A stretch of DNA of 48,644 nt from Corynebacterium striatum ATCC 6940 (lineage in GTDB: Bacteria; Actinomycetota; Actinomycetes; Mycobacteriales; Mycobacteriaceae): NCBI RefSeq assembly GCF_000159135.1, contig NZ_GG667519.1, positions 166,688-215,331 of the forward strand, read 5' to 3'. The notes under the pieces are model-generated. The model was not told where the DNA came from. It saw only the letters and a list, made by a program, of their open reading frames with translations, and did not search any database. The translations under genes and the position numbers were made by a program. How positions within the stretch are numbered: position 1 is the first letter of the stretch; the number at the start of each line of letters is the position of its first letter. Below, piece by piece: positions 35,923-46,942 of the stretch.

Positions 35923-36238
35923 GCATTCCAGAATAGAGGAAGAACGCCTTTGGGCGGTGGATAAGCGCCGCGAAAGGCTGCGTGGGGCTTGTGCAGCGTT
36001 GCGAAAAAGGGGGCGTCGTCAAGCGCAAAGCGTGCAAAGAATGCGTGAATTTTGTCATTGGCAAACTTCAACCAATAGAAGCAAACAAAACGGAATGTTT
36101 CTAAACGCGCAGGGTAGTCCCAGTCCGAATTGTCTTAAAGGACGGTCTAGCTGGGGCTTTTCTTCTGCTTTTAGGGGGTTTATTACATGCAGATTGAGAA
36201 GATAACGGCGCGGTTCTTATGGGGTAGGATTTAAGCCT
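35923..36238. promoter_or_regulatory. Divergent promoter region of the hydrolase-like gene and glmS
   Basis: This 316-nt region has no convincing gene. TAGGAT at 36225-36230 lies 8 nt before the glmS ATG with no ribosome site, pointing to a leaderless glmS mRNA. I see no glmS ribozyme core. The promoter of the leftward gene could not be placed. Confidence 0.5.
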
Positions 36239-38110
36239 ATGTGTGGAATTGTTGGATATGTAGGTCACTGCGCTGATGACCGTGAATACTACGCCATGGA
36301 CGTCGTGCTTGAGGGCCTTCGCCGCCTTGAATACCGCGGTTATGACTCCGCTGGTGTCGCGATGTACGCCGATGGTGAAATCGGTTGGCGCAAGAAGGCA
36401 GGCAAGGTTGCGGCGCTTGACGCCGAAATCGCAGCTCGTCCGTTGGCGGACTCCGTCTTGGGTATTGGTCATACTCGTTGGGCAACCCACGGTGGCCCGA
36501 CGGACCTGAACGCTCACCCGCACGTCGTTGATGGTGGCAAGCTGGCAGTCGTGCACAACGGCATCATTGAGAACTTCGCTGAGCTGAAGGCTGAGCTGGC
36601 TGCTAAGGGCTACAACTTTGTTTCTGAGACGGACACCGAGGTTGCAGCAACGCTTCTGGGAGACATTTTCCACAACGAAGCTGGCCAGGACCTTACCAAG
36701 GCAATGCAGCTGACCGGCCAGCGCCTCGAGGGCGCGTTCACTCTGTTGGCTATTCACGCCGAGCAGGCCGACCGCATCGTGGCTGCCCGCCGCGACTCGC
36801 CGTTGGTTATCGGTCTGGGCGAGGGCGAGAACTTCTTGGGCTCTGACGTCTCCGGCTTCATTGACTACACCAAGTCCGCAGTGGAGATGGAAAACGACCA
36901 GGTTGTCACCATCACCGCTGACGAGGTTGTCATCACCGATTACGCAGGCAACCCAGCACAGGGCAAGCCATTTGAGATCCTGTGGGACGCTGCTGCTGCA
37001 GAAAAGGGCGGCTTCAACTCCTTCATGGAGAAGGAAATCCACGACCAGCCAGCTGCCGTGCGTGACACTCTTTTGGGTCGTTTCGACGAGCAGGGCAAGC
37101 TGACTTTGGACGAAGTCCGCATCGATGAATCAATTTTGAAGTCCATCGACAAGATCATCGTCATCGCCTGCGGTACTGCGGCTTACGCTGGCCACGTTGC
37201 ACGCTACGCCATCGAGCACTGGTGCCGTATCCCAACCGAGGTCGAGCTCGCACACGAGTTCCGCTACCGCGATCCGATTGTCAACGAGAAGACGCTCGTC
37301 GTCGCTCTGTCCCAGTCCGGTGAGACCATGGATACCTTGATGGCTGTGCGTCACGCACGCCAGCAAGGTGCCAAGGTGATCGCTATTTGTAACACCCAGG
37401 GTTCCTCCATCCCGCGTGAGGCAGATGCTGCGCTCTACACCCACGCTGGTCCGGAAATCGCCGTGGCTTCCACCAAGGCCTTCCTGGCGCAGATCACCGC
37501 CACCTACCTACTCGGTCTCTACCTTGCACAGCTGCGCGGCAACATGTTCGCCGACGAGGTCAACGCTGTTCTGCAGGAACTGCGTGACATGCCGGACAAA
37601 GTGCAGAAGGTCATCGACAATGAGAAGCAGGTCTACGACCTTGCCGACTCGATGCAGGCTTCTGACTCCGTCCTCTTCCTGGGCCGCCACGTTGGCTTCC
37701 CAGTAGCGCTCGAGGGCGCGCTCAAGCTCAAGGAGATTGCTTACCTGCACGCTGAGGGCTTTGCCGCAGGCGAGCTCAAGCACGGCCCGATTGCGCTGAT
37801 CGAGGAGGGCCAGCCGGTCTTCGTCATCGTGCCGTCTCCGCGCGGGCGTGACTCCCTGCACGCCAAGGTCGTCTCCAACATTCAGGAGATCCGCGCCCGC
37901 GGTGCCATCACCATCGTTATCGCTGAGGAGGGCGACGAGGCAGTGGAGGCATACGCTAACCACGTCATCCGCATTCCGCAGTCTCCGACGCTGATGCAGC
38001 CGTTGCTGGCTACGGTTCCGCTGCAGATCTTTGCTTGTGGCGTGGCCACGGCCAAGGGCTACGACGTCGATCAGCCGCGTAACCTGGCTAAGTCCGTCAC
38101 TGTCGAGTAG
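36239..38110 (+). CDS. glmS: Glutamine-fructose-6-phosphate aminotransferase
   Basis: The 623-aa product makes glucosamine-6-phosphate, the first step towards UDP-GlcNAc. It begins MCGIVGYVG, so Cys2 is the glutaminase nucleophile once Met is removed. GHTRWATHG and HNGIIENFAELKAEL are glutaminase-domain motifs. Two SIS domains follow, with ALSQSGETMDTL and STKAFLAQ. The C-terminus DQPRNLAKSVTVE is the family ending. Its product feeds GlmM, encoded nearby. Confidence 0.98.
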   Translation: MCGIVGYVGHCADDREYYAMDVVLEGLRRLEYRGYDSAGVAMYADGEIGWRKKAGKVAALDAEIAARPLADSVLGIGHTRWATHGGPTDLNAHPHVVDGGKLAVVHNGIIENFAELKAELAAKGYNFVSETDTEVAATLLGDIFHNEAGQDLTKAMQLTGQRLEGAFTLLAIHAEQADRIVAARRDSPLVIGLGEGENFLGSDVSGFIDYTKSAVEMENDQVVTITADEVVITDYAGNPAQGKPFEILWDAAAAEKGGFNSFMEKEIHDQPAAVRDTLLGRFDEQGKLTLDEVRIDESILKSIDKIIVIACGTAAYAGHVARYAIEHWCRIPTEVELAHEFRYRDPIVNEKTLVVALSQSGETMDTLMAVRHARQQGAKVIAICNTQGSSIPREADAALYTHAGPEIAVASTKAFLAQITATYLLGLYLAQLRGNMFADEVNAVLQELRDMPDKVQKVIDNEKQVYDLADSMQASDSVLFLGRHVGFPVALEGALKLKEIAYLHAEGFAAGELKHGPIALIEEGQPVFVIVPSPRGRDSLHAKVVSNIQEIRARGAITIVIAEEGDEAVEAYANHVIRIPQSPTLMQPLLATVPLQIFACGVATAKGYDVDQPRNLAKSVTVE

Positions 38111-38128
38111 GCGAGTAGCGCTACTTTT

Positions 38129-38175
38129 AAGGCTGGGATTCCACCGTTGTGCGTGGAATCCCGGCCTTAATTATT
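38129..38175 (+). terminator. Terminator after glmS
   Basis: AAGGCTGGGATTCCAC pairs with GTGGAATCCCGGCCTT (38129-38144 with 38153-38168, one G-T pair) and is followed by AATTATT. Confidence 0.85.
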
Positions 38176-38238
38176 GACGGGTCCGCATTTTCAGGAGTCG
38201 GAGGCGATTGCGCTTGGGCCCAGTGGCACAATAGACCC

Positions 38239-39330
38239 ATGCTTCGAACCAGAATCGACCTTGATGCCATCGCTCACAATGTCTCTTTGTTGAAGGAGAA
38301 GGTGGCGCCCGCGCAGCTCATGTGCGTGGTGAAGGCTGACGCTTATGGGCATGGCGTCAAGGAAGTAGCGCCCGTCATGGCGGCGGCAGGCGCGGATGCT
38401 TTTGGCGTCGCCACCCTTGATGAAGCCGTCGAGCTGCGCCGCAGCGGCATCGATCAGCCCATCGCGGCTTGGATTTGGGATTCTACGGACGAGGTAGCGG
38501 AAGCACTGGCTTGCCGCATCCACATCGGCGTGCCCTCGCTCACCCACGCGCGCTGCCTAGTGGAGACGGAAGTCGCCGCGAAGGTGTACATCAAGGTGGA
38601 GACGGGCCTGCATCGCTCCGGCGTCGACGAGTCTGATTGGGACGAGGTCTTCGCGCTGTTTCGCGATGCCCCGCAAATCGAGGTCTTGGGCCTCATGTCC
38701 CACTTTGCTTGTGCCGACGAGCCCGATAATCCTTTCAATGATGAGCAGGAAGCGACTTTCCGCCGTGCAATTGAGCGCGCACGCGCTGCTGGCCTTGAGT
38801 GTCCTATCAACCACTTGGCCAATTCCCCGGCTGTGCTGGACCGTCCCTCTGCTTACTTCGAGCTCGTGCGCCCAGGCCTTGCGTGTTACGGGCTTGAGCC
38901 TATTCCCGGGCGCGACCATGGGTTGAAGCCTGCGATGACATGGGCGGCGTCGATTGTGAATGTAAAACCCATCGAGGCTGGGGAGGCGACCAGCTATGGC
39001 CAAACCTGGCATGCAGAAAAGCGTGGGTTCTTGGCCACGGTTCCGTGTGGTTACGCGGATGGATTGCCGCGCGATTTCCAGGGCAAGTTGCACGTGGGTA
39101 TCGGCGGCAAGCTCTACCCGCAGGTGGGCCGCGTGTGCATGGATCAGATTGTGGTGGACCTTGGCGATAACGAGTATGGCGTGCAACAGGGCGATGAAGC
39201 CATTATTTTCGGGGTGGGCGGCATGAGCGCAACTGCGCTTGCCGACGCCGCCGGAACCATCAACTACGAAGTGATCTGCCGTCCGACCGGACGTTCCGTT
39301 CGGAAATATGAAGGGGGAATTCGGAAATGA
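38239..39330 (+). CDS. alr: Alanine racemase
   Basis: The 363-aa product converts L- to D-alanine for peptidoglycan. The PLP lysine is Lys32 in VVKADAYGHG. The second base Tyr is in EATSYGQTW, and GRVCMDQIVVDLG is also a family motif. The ATG at 38239 (MLRTRIDLDAIAHN) is the family start. CACAAT lies 6 nt before it, with no ribosome site, so the mRNA may be leaderless. Its stop codon overlaps the tsaE ATG by 4 nt. Confidence 0.97.
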   Translation: MLRTRIDLDAIAHNVSLLKEKVAPAQLMCVVKADAYGHGVKEVAPVMAAAGADAFGVATLDEAVELRRSGIDQPIAAWIWDSTDEVAEALACRIHIGVPSLTHARCLVETEVAAKVYIKVETGLHRSGVDESDWDEVFALFRDAPQIEVLGLMSHFACADEPDNPFNDEQEATFRRAIERARAAGLECPINHLANSPAVLDRPSAYFELVRPGLACYGLEPIPGRDHGLKPAMTWAASIVNVKPIEAGEATSYGQTWHAEKRGFLATVPCGYADGLPRDFQGKLHVGIGGKLYPQVGRVCMDQIVVDLGDNEYGVQQGDEAIIFGVGGMSATALADAAGTINYEVICRPTGRSVRKYEGGIRK

Positions 39331-39791
39331 TCGGTGATTTTTCCCACTCGGGAACCCGCGAAATTGCGACCGCTGACGCAGCCCGCGAGTTCGGAAAAGA
39401 GCTCGGTGCAGTGTTGGAAGCTGGAGATTTGGTGATTCTTGACGGTCCTCTGGGCGCGGGGAAAACCACCCTTACGCAGGGAATTGCCGAGGGGATGCAG
39501 GTCAAAGGCAGGGTAACCTCACCCACCTTTGTGATCGCCCGTGAACATCGCTCCTTGGTGGGCGGACCGTCCTTGGTGCATGTTGATGCTTACCGGCTAT
39601 TGGATCATTCGGAAGATCCTCTTGGTGAGCTCGACGCCCTAGACTTAGATACCGAGCTCGAAGACGCTGTAGTCGTTGCCGAATGGGGCGGCGGATTCAT
39701 GGACCAGCTGTCGGAGGCTTATCTCTTCATCAACATCAACCGCGAACGTGATGATGACACTCGAGTCATCACTTGGAATTGGGTGAACTAA
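39327..39791 (+). CDS. tsaE: TsaE, ATPase for tRNA t6A synthesis
   Basis: The 154-aa product has the Walker A loop GPLGAGKTTLTQG (about 36-48), then VTSPTFVIAREH and LVHVDAYRL, the TsaE signature. It assists TsaB and TsaD in making N6-threonylcarbamoyl-adenosine at position 37 of ANN-decoding tRNAs. It is coupled to alr by ATGA and to the next gene by a stop codon directly followed by ATG. Confidence 0.95.
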   Translation: MIGDFSHSGTREIATADAAREFGKELGAVLEAGDLVILDGPLGAGKTTLTQGIAEGMQVKGRVTSPTFVIAREHRSLVGGPSLVHVDAYRLLDHSEDPLGELDALDLDTELEDAVVVAEWGGGFMDQLSEAYLFININRERDDDTRVITWNWVN

Positions 39792-41384
39792 ATGCTGACC
39801 TTCCTTGCTGAACAACCTCTCCTGACACTTTTTCTCATCATGGCGGTAGGTTTGGCTGTCGGCAAGGTAAGCGCCTGGGGCGTCTCCTTGGGCGCCGCTG
39901 CCGCGATGTTCGTGGCTCTGGGTCTTTCCACGGCGAATCCGGACATCGCAATTCCGCCCTTTGTGTATCAGTTCGGCCTGGCGCTCTTCGTGTACGTCAT
40001 CGGCCTGAACTTTGGCCAGTCTTTCTTCCGCGACTTCCTGTCCCGCGGTTGGAAGTTATCTCTGCTCATCGTCATAATGTTGCTGATCTTGGCAGGCGTC
40101 ACGATTGGCTTCTTGCATGCATTCGACCTAAATCCGGCTATCGCGGTCGGTACCCTCGCAGGTTCTATCTCCTCGACGCCGGGTATGGCCGCGGCCGTCG
40201 AAGCTTTGGGCGGCGATTCCACGCCTGTGGTCGGCTACTCGCTGACTTACCCGGGCTGCGTCATCGGCACCATCATCGTTGCTGCCATCGGGGCGAAACT
40301 GCTGAAGGTTAACCACATCGATGACGCCAAAGCCGAAGGCATGATCGCCGCGCCCCTCGAATGGAAGGGCGTGCGTTTGGGCCGCGACTTTGCGGGAACA
40401 ATCGACGATCTTTCCGCCATCACTGGTGAACGCATCATCGCAACCCGCCACATCAACAACCCGCACGACCACAACTTGGCCTACCCGGAGCTGCCGCTGC
40501 GCAAAGGCATGGAGATTATCGTCAACGGCACTGAGGAGGCAATCGACAAGGCCATCGCCGTACTCGGCGAAGAGATCTACGTGAACCTGCACGAGGAAGA
40601 TGGTCTGGTCTACCGCCGCGTCACCGTCTCCAATCCCGAGGTCGCCGGCCGCACTATTGATGAGCTCAACACCGAGGACAAGGGTTTCATCATCGCCCGC
40701 GTGCGCAAAGGCGACTCCGACGTGGTCCCTGCGCCCGAGATGGTGCTTAACTATTCCGACCGCGTCCGCGTCATCACCGCGCCAGGCCGCCTTGACGACG
40801 TCCGCCGCTACCTCGGCGACTCTGAGTCCAAGCTCGGCAACGTAGACCTCCTGCCGTTTGCCCTCGGGCTCTTCCTCGGCCTCGCCCTCGGCGCTATTCC
40901 AATCCCGCTGCCGGGCGGCACCACTTTGAGCCTTGGCTTCGGCGGTGGCCCCATTGTCATGGGCCTCATCCTCGGCGCCGTCGGACGTTCCGGCCCTATC
41001 AACTGGCAACTGCCTTTCCACGCGAAGCAGACTCTGTCCACATTGGGACTCACGCTCTTCCTGGCCGGTGTCGGTACCTCGGCTGGCGGTAGCTTCCGCG
41101 CCGCGCTTTCCGATCCTTCCTCCTTCATCTACATCGGCGTCGGCCTAGCGCTGACTCTAATTTCGGCACTCGGCCTGGCCGCGGGCAGCATGCTCCTGTT
41201 CAAGCTGAAGTTTGACGAGGCCATGGGCGTCGTCGCCGGCATGACCACAAACCCGGCCATCATGGCCTACCTTAACCCGCAAACCGGCACCCAACTCGCG
41301 GAAAGGGGATACGCCACGGTCTATCCCACGTCGATGATCGGCAAGATTCTGGTCTGTCAGGTGCTCGCGCTGCTGCTGGTCTAG
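39792..41384 (+). CDS. AspT/YidE/YbjL-family transporter with two TrkA-C domains
   Basis: The 530-aa product has two membrane halves of about five helices each. Each half carries the AspT-type duplication motif: GTLAGSISSTPGMAAAVEAL in the first, GVVAGMTTNPAIMAYLNPQTG in the second. Between them are two soluble TrkA-C-type domains (about 185-345, TVSNPEVAGRTIDELN). The family exchanges amino or dicarboxylic acids; the corynebacterial succinate exporter SucE belongs to it. The substrate cannot be told from sequence. It starts directly after the tsaE stop codon, which splits the t6A genes. Confidence 0.88.
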   Translation: MLTFLAEQPLLTLFLIMAVGLAVGKVSAWGVSLGAAAAMFVALGLSTANPDIAIPPFVYQFGLALFVYVIGLNFGQSFFRDFLSRGWKLSLLIVIMLLILAGVTIGFLHAFDLNPAIAVGTLAGSISSTPGMAAAVEALGGDSTPVVGYSLTYPGCVIGTIIVAAIGAKLLKVNHIDDAKAEGMIAAPLEWKGVRLGRDFAGTIDDLSAITGERIIATRHINNPHDHNLAYPELPLRKGMEIIVNGTEEAIDKAIAVLGEEIYVNLHEEDGLVYRRVTVSNPEVAGRTIDELNTEDKGFIIARVRKGDSDVVPAPEMVLNYSDRVRVITAPGRLDDVRRYLGDSESKLGNVDLLPFALGLFLGLALGAIPIPLPGGTTLSLGFGGGPIVMGLILGAVGRSGPINWQLPFHAKQTLSTLGLTLFLAGVGTSAGGSFRAALSDPSSFIYIGVGLALTLISALGLAAGSMLLFKLKFDEAMGVVAGMTTNPAIMAYLNPQTGTQLAERGYATVYPTSMIGKILVCQVLALLLV

Positions 41385-41490
41385 GAGCAAAGACGCACGG
41401 TGCGGCGGCTACCGGATGGCTAACCTTCCAGGCGCTTCTTGTAGGATTAGCGGGGTCAACTACCCGTGACGTGCAAGGAGCGCTTTCATT

Positions 41491-41958
41491 ATGACCAAAT
41501 TCGGTCAATTCATCACCACTTTCCTCATCGGCCTGTTCATCATCGCCTTGGGCGCCATGATTGCACTGTCCAACATGCGTGAGCAGCCGCCAGTGGAGCG
41601 CACCCTGGAAAGTGCAATTTCGTCTCTCGACAAAACCAACCTCAGCGTCAGCGCCGTTGTTCCAAGCGAGGTCCTGGGCCACAAGTGGCAGGGCATGACC
41701 ACTATCTGCGCTGACACCACGAAGTCCGAAATCAAGGAAATCTACGGCATCAATGCAGAAGATTTGGGCATCACCGAAGACGTGGACAAGAACACCAATT
41801 ACTTCGTAGCTATTGGCGGCCCAAACAAGTTCTATGCAGAAAAGCTCAACCGCGAGAAGATTAACCTGTGCCCAACGGGCCAGCCGCTGCAGCCTGCTTC
41901 GACTCAGAGCATTCTCCCGTTCGTCAAGGAAGGCGAGACCTGGAAGCTGGCCGCCTAA
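41491..41958 (+). CDS. Small membrane-anchored protein, uncharacterised
   Basis: The 155-aa product has an N-terminal helix (FITTFLIGLFIIALGAMIAL, about 7-26) that is an uncleaved anchor or signal, then a soluble outer domain. The outer part contains two cysteines (TTICADTT, INLCPTG), which could form a disulfide. I do not recognise the family. AAGGAGCG precedes the ATG, and TAGGAT at 41442-41447 may be a -10 box. The TAA overlaps the tsaB ATG, so the two genes are translated together. Confidence 0.8.
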   Translation: MTKFGQFITTFLIGLFIIALGAMIALSNMREQPPVERTLESAISSLDKTNLSVSAVVPSEVLGHKWQGMTTICADTTKSEIKEIYGINAEDLGITEDVDKNTNYFVAIGGPNKFYAEKLNREKINLCPTGQPLQPASTQSILPFVKEGETWKLAA

Positions 41959-42626
41959 TGCGCGTCCTCGCCATTGATACCGCCACCACTGACCTCGTGA
42001 CCGGCGTGGTGGATACCGAAACCGGTGCAGTCACTGAGCGCATCCTGACTGACACCCGCGCGCACAACGAGCAGCTCATCCCCACGGTTGAGGAGCTGCT
42101 GCAGACCACGTCGCTGACTTACCCGGACCTTGACGCCATCGTGGTCGGTTGCGGTCCGGGGCCGTTCACCGGCTTGCGCGTGGGCATGGCCACCGCATCT
42201 GCGCTTGGCGACGCCCTTTCCATTCCGGTCCACGGAGTCTGCACACATGATGCCATCGCGGCGTCGGCAGCAGCACAGGGCCGCACCCTCGTGGCCACCG
42301 ATGCCCGCCGCAAGGAAATCTACTGGGCAACCTATGAGGATGGGCAGCGCGTGGAGGGGCCGGACGTCGTCAAGCCTGCGGAGATTCAGGTCGCCGTGGA
42401 CGCCGTAATCATCCCGGATAACCTCGTGGCAAAGCTTCCCCAAGAGCTGCAGAACCTGCCGCACACCGCGGCGAACCCACGCCCGGCGGGCCTGGTGGCT
42501 GTAGCCAACCTGGATGCCGCTCCGGAGCCGCTGACCCCGCTCTACCTGCGCCGGCCTGACGCGGTTCCGCCGAAGCCGAAGCCACGCTCCGCCGCGCTTC
42601 CTGACGTCGCCGGGTTCAACCTGTGA
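41958..42626 (+). CDS. tsaB: TsaB, t6A synthesis partner of TsaD
   Basis: The 222-aa product is an ASKHA-fold protein (MRVLAIDTATTDLVTGVVD, then GCGPGPFTGLRVGMATA). It lacks the metal site of TsaD and acts as its scaffold. The start is an ATG that overlaps the preceding stop codon. Its TGA overlaps the GTG of rimI. Confidence 0.95.
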   Translation: MRVLAIDTATTDLVTGVVDTETGAVTERILTDTRAHNEQLIPTVEELLQTTSLTYPDLDAIVVGCGPGPFTGLRVGMATASALGDALSIPVHGVCTHDAIAASAAAQGRTLVATDARRKEIYWATYEDGQRVEGPDVVKPAEIQVAVDAVIIPDNLVAKLPQELQNLPHTAANPRPAGLVAVANLDAAPEPLTPLYLRRPDAVPPKPKPRSAALPDVAGFNL

Positions 42627-43099
42627 AACTCCGCGAACTCACCGCGGCAGACGCGCCCCGCTGCGCAGAGCTAGAAATCGTGCTCTTTCCGGGCGAAAGC
42701 CCGTGGCCAGCGGCGGCGTTCGTGCAGGAAATTGCCCAGCCGCACACGTTTTATCTCGGCGTAGAGGACGAGGAGACCCACACGCTCGTGGGCTATGCCG
42801 GAATCGGAATGATGGGGCCCGCGGCAGACCCGGAATTCGAGATTCACACCATCGGCGTCGACCCTGCCGCGCAACGCCGCGGGGTAGGGCGAATGATGAT
42901 GGACAACATCGTCTACATCGCAGATCTGAAGAACGCGCCGGTCTTCCTTGAAGTTCGCGTGGGCAACGACCCAGCAATTGGTCTGTACGAAGCCTACGGT
43001 TTCATCAAAACCGGCATCCGCCGCAATTACTATCAACCTTCTGGCGCAGACGCGCACACCATGTTTCGGCCGCGCTCAAGTGAAAGGACCGCGAAGTGA
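42623..43099 (+). CDS. rimI: RimI-like N-acetyltransferase
   Basis: The 158-aa product is a GNAT-fold enzyme. The acetyl-CoA loop lies in [19 protein letters not shown] (about 77-96), and [30 protein letters not shown] holds the family's C-terminal motif. RimI acetylates the N-terminus of S18 and other proteins. It begins with GTG and overlaps both neighbours by 4 nt, within the tsaB-rimI-tsaD unit. Confidence 0.93.
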   Translation: MKLRELTAADAPRCAELEIVLFPGESPWPAAAFVQEIAQPHTFYLGVEDEETHTLVGYAGIGMMGPAADPEFEIHTIGVDPAAQRRGVGRMMMDNIVYIADLKNAPVFLEVRVGNDPAIGLYEAYGFIKTGIRRNYYQPSGADAHTMFRPRSSERTAK

Positions 43100-44151
43100 A
43101 AATCCTAGGAATCGAGTCTTCTTGCGACGAGACCGGGGTGGGCATCATCGAGCTTTCCGCAGATGGGCATATGGAAATCCTCGCCGATGCCGTGGCTTCC
43201 TCGATGGAACAGCACGCACGTTTCGGTGGCGTGGTGCCCGAGATTGCTTCGCGTGCGCACCTCGAGGCGATGCCGCAGGTGATGCGCGCAGCCTTGGACG
43301 AGGCGGGCATTTCTAAGCCGGACGCCGTCGCCGCGACGGTAGGGCCGGGGCTTGCGGGCGCGCTGCTCGTGGGCGCTTCCGCGGCGAAGGCCTATGCTGC
43401 GGCGTGGGGCGTGCCTTTCTACGGCGTGAACCACTTGGGCGGTCACGTGGCGGTGGCGAACCTGGAAGGGGAGGAGTTGCCGCATGCGGTGGCCTTGCTG
43501 GTCTCCGGCGGGCACACCCAGCTGCTCGAGGTGCAGGCAGTGGGCAAGCCGATGAAGGAGCTGGGCTCCACGCTTGACGACGCCGCCGGCGAGGCCTACG
43601 ACAAAGTCTCCCGCCTGCTGGGACTGGGCTACCCGGGTGGCCCGGTGATTGACAAGCTGGCGGCGCAGGGCGAGGCCACTATCGACTTCCCGCGCGGTTT
43701 GTCGCGTGCGGAGGATCTGCGCGGCGAGCACCGCCATGACTTCTCCTTCTCAGGGCTGAAGACGGCCGTGGCGCGTTACGTGGAAAAGGCGGAGAAGGAA
43801 GGCCGCGTGGTCTCCATCGAGGACGTGTGCGCCTCCTTCCAAGAGGCCGTGGCGGACGTGCTGACGGCCAAGGCCATCCGGGCGTGCCAGGACACCGGCG
43901 CGAAGGTGTTGCTGCTGGGCGGCGGTGTGGCTGCGAACTCGCGGTTGCGTGCGCTTGCAGCCAAGCGCTGCGAGTCGGCGGGCATTGAGTTGCGGGTGCC
44001 GCGTTTCAAGCTGTGCACGGACAACGGCGTGATGATTGCGGCTGTGGCGGCGCAGCTGATTCATGAGGGCGCCGAGCCTTCCGGCTTGGCGTGTGGTACG
44101 GATACTCAGCTTGAGGTGGAAGTTCCGCTGGTCGCAGCGGCTGCGCGCTAA
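43096..44151 (+). CDS. tsaD: TsaD, tRNA t6A transferase
   Basis: The 351-aa product transfers threonylcarbamoyl to A37 of tRNA. The start [17 protein letters not shown] is a hallmark. Metal-binding His residues lie in [10 protein letters not shown] and in [23 protein letters not shown] and the nucleotide motif [13 protein letters not shown] are present. GTG is the start codon, overlapping rimI. Confidence 0.97.
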   Translation: MKILGIESSCDETGVGIIELSADGHMEILADAVASSMEQHARFGGVVPEIASRAHLEAMPQVMRAALDEAGISKPDAVAATVGPGLAGALLVGASAAKAYAAAWGVPFYGVNHLGGHVAVANLEGEELPHAVALLVSGGHTQLLEVQAVGKPMKELGSTLDDAAGEAYDKVSRLLGLGYPGGPVIDKLAAQGEATIDFPRGLSRAEDLRGEHRHDFSFSGLKTAVARYVEKAEKEGRVVSIEDVCASFQEAVADVLTAKAIRACQDTGAKVLLLGGGVAANSRLRALAAKRCESAGIELRVPRFKLCTDNGVMIAAVAAQLIHEGAEPSGLACGTDTQLEVEVPLVAAAAR

Positions 44152-44256
44152 CGTTCACCTAAAGTTTGCCTTCCTCCGGATGCGGGGTGGTGAAACCGGC
44201 GGTAATCTGCAGATCCGATACTGCCCACTTGGCTTTAAAAGGAGCTCTCATCCGCC

Positions 44257-44685
44257 ATGACCACCGGTTTTCTTGTCAACCCTGATCTGACCCGCCGCAA
44301 GATCGAGTTCGAGCTTGAGCACGCCAACCAGTTCCTCGGTGGTGCTACCGAGGATCGCGTTTCCGTAGTCTTCCAGGACGACGGTTCCACCTACGCAGCA
44401 CTCTTTAACCCGCAGGCCAAGGCGGAGGGCGCGGAACCCAACCCGGTTGCCTCCCTGGCTCGCAATGCAGCCGACACCGGCAACTCTGCATTCCTGCAGG
44501 ACCCAATCCGTGCGATTTCCGGCCCGGTCATCTTCGTCGAGGCGGATGGCGAGTCCGACAACTTTGATGCCGTCATCGACGCCGTCGAGAACGGCATCCG
44601 CGCGGTGCGCAACTACCGTGAGGATTTCCCGGAGGAGTACAACCTGTGGCGCGCAGCGGTAATTAATTCCGACAAGTCGGTCTAA
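44257..44685 (+). CDS. Conserved hypothetical protein, about 142 aa
   Basis: The acidic soluble protein starts MTTGFLVNPDLTRRKIEFEL. It has no signal peptide, membrane helix or motif that I recognise. AAGGAGCTC lies upstream of the ATG. It sits between tsaD and groES and is followed by a terminator, which suggests a separate single-gene unit. GC-rich codon use is like that of its neighbours, so it is probably a native gene. Confidence 0.8.
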   Translation: MTTGFLVNPDLTRRKIEFELEHANQFLGGATEDRVSVVFQDDGSTYAALFNPQAKAEGAEPNPVASLARNAADTGNSAFLQDPIRAISGPVIFVEADGESDNFDAVIDAVENGIRAVRNYREDFPEEYNLWRAAVINSDKSV

Positions 44686-44710
44686 GGTTCTCACCACGCA
44701 TTCCGAATCT

Positions 44711-44740
44711 GCCCCGCTTAGGCGGGGCTTTTCGCATTTT
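44711..44740 (+). terminator. Terminator before groES
   Basis: GCCCCGC/GCGGGGC (44711-44717 with 44722-44728) has a 4-nt loop and is followed by TTTTCGCATTTT. Confidence 0.85.
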
Positions 44741-44780
44741 CGCTAAGGGCGAACGGCGCGCGTCCGGTGTTTGTTGAGGG

Positions 44781-44807
44781 CTAGCAGTCGCGAGGGTAGA
44801 GTGCTAG
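44781..44807 (+). promoter_or_regulatory. CIRCE operator for HrcA
   Basis: CTAGCAGTC, a 9-nt spacer and GAGTGCTAG match the CIRCE consensus TTAGCACTC-N9-GAGTGCTAA at 15 of 18 arm positions. It lies 134 nt before the groES ATG. HrcA repression relieved by heat is known for this element. Confidence 0.9.
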
Positions 44808-44940
44808 GAAGGTTGTTTGACCCACAGTTGTTCACCCGCGACGACGGCTGTGCTGGACATCCACAACCGGCACATACAACTAACTTCCCGCTCCGCCACG
44901 AACCGTGGGGCAGGCAAAGATTTCATACGGAGGAATCATC

Positions 44941-46876
<1,936 letters not shown>

Positions 46877-46893
46877 TTTTTAGCCGCGAATCA

Positions 46894-46925
46894 CCCCGGG
46901 TCTCCCACGTGGAGGCCCGGGGTTT
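46894..46925 (+). terminator. Terminator after groL
   Basis: CCCCGGGTCTCC pairs with GGAGGCCCGGGG (46894-46905 with 46911-46922, one mismatch) and is followed by TTT. Confidence 0.85.
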
Positions 46926-46942
46926 CGGCTTAGGATGGCTAG

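Noticed and set aside
36181..36238. Possible glmS ribozyme before glmS
   Set aside because: The space between the -10 box and the ATG is too short for a leader RNA, and no ribozyme core is visible.
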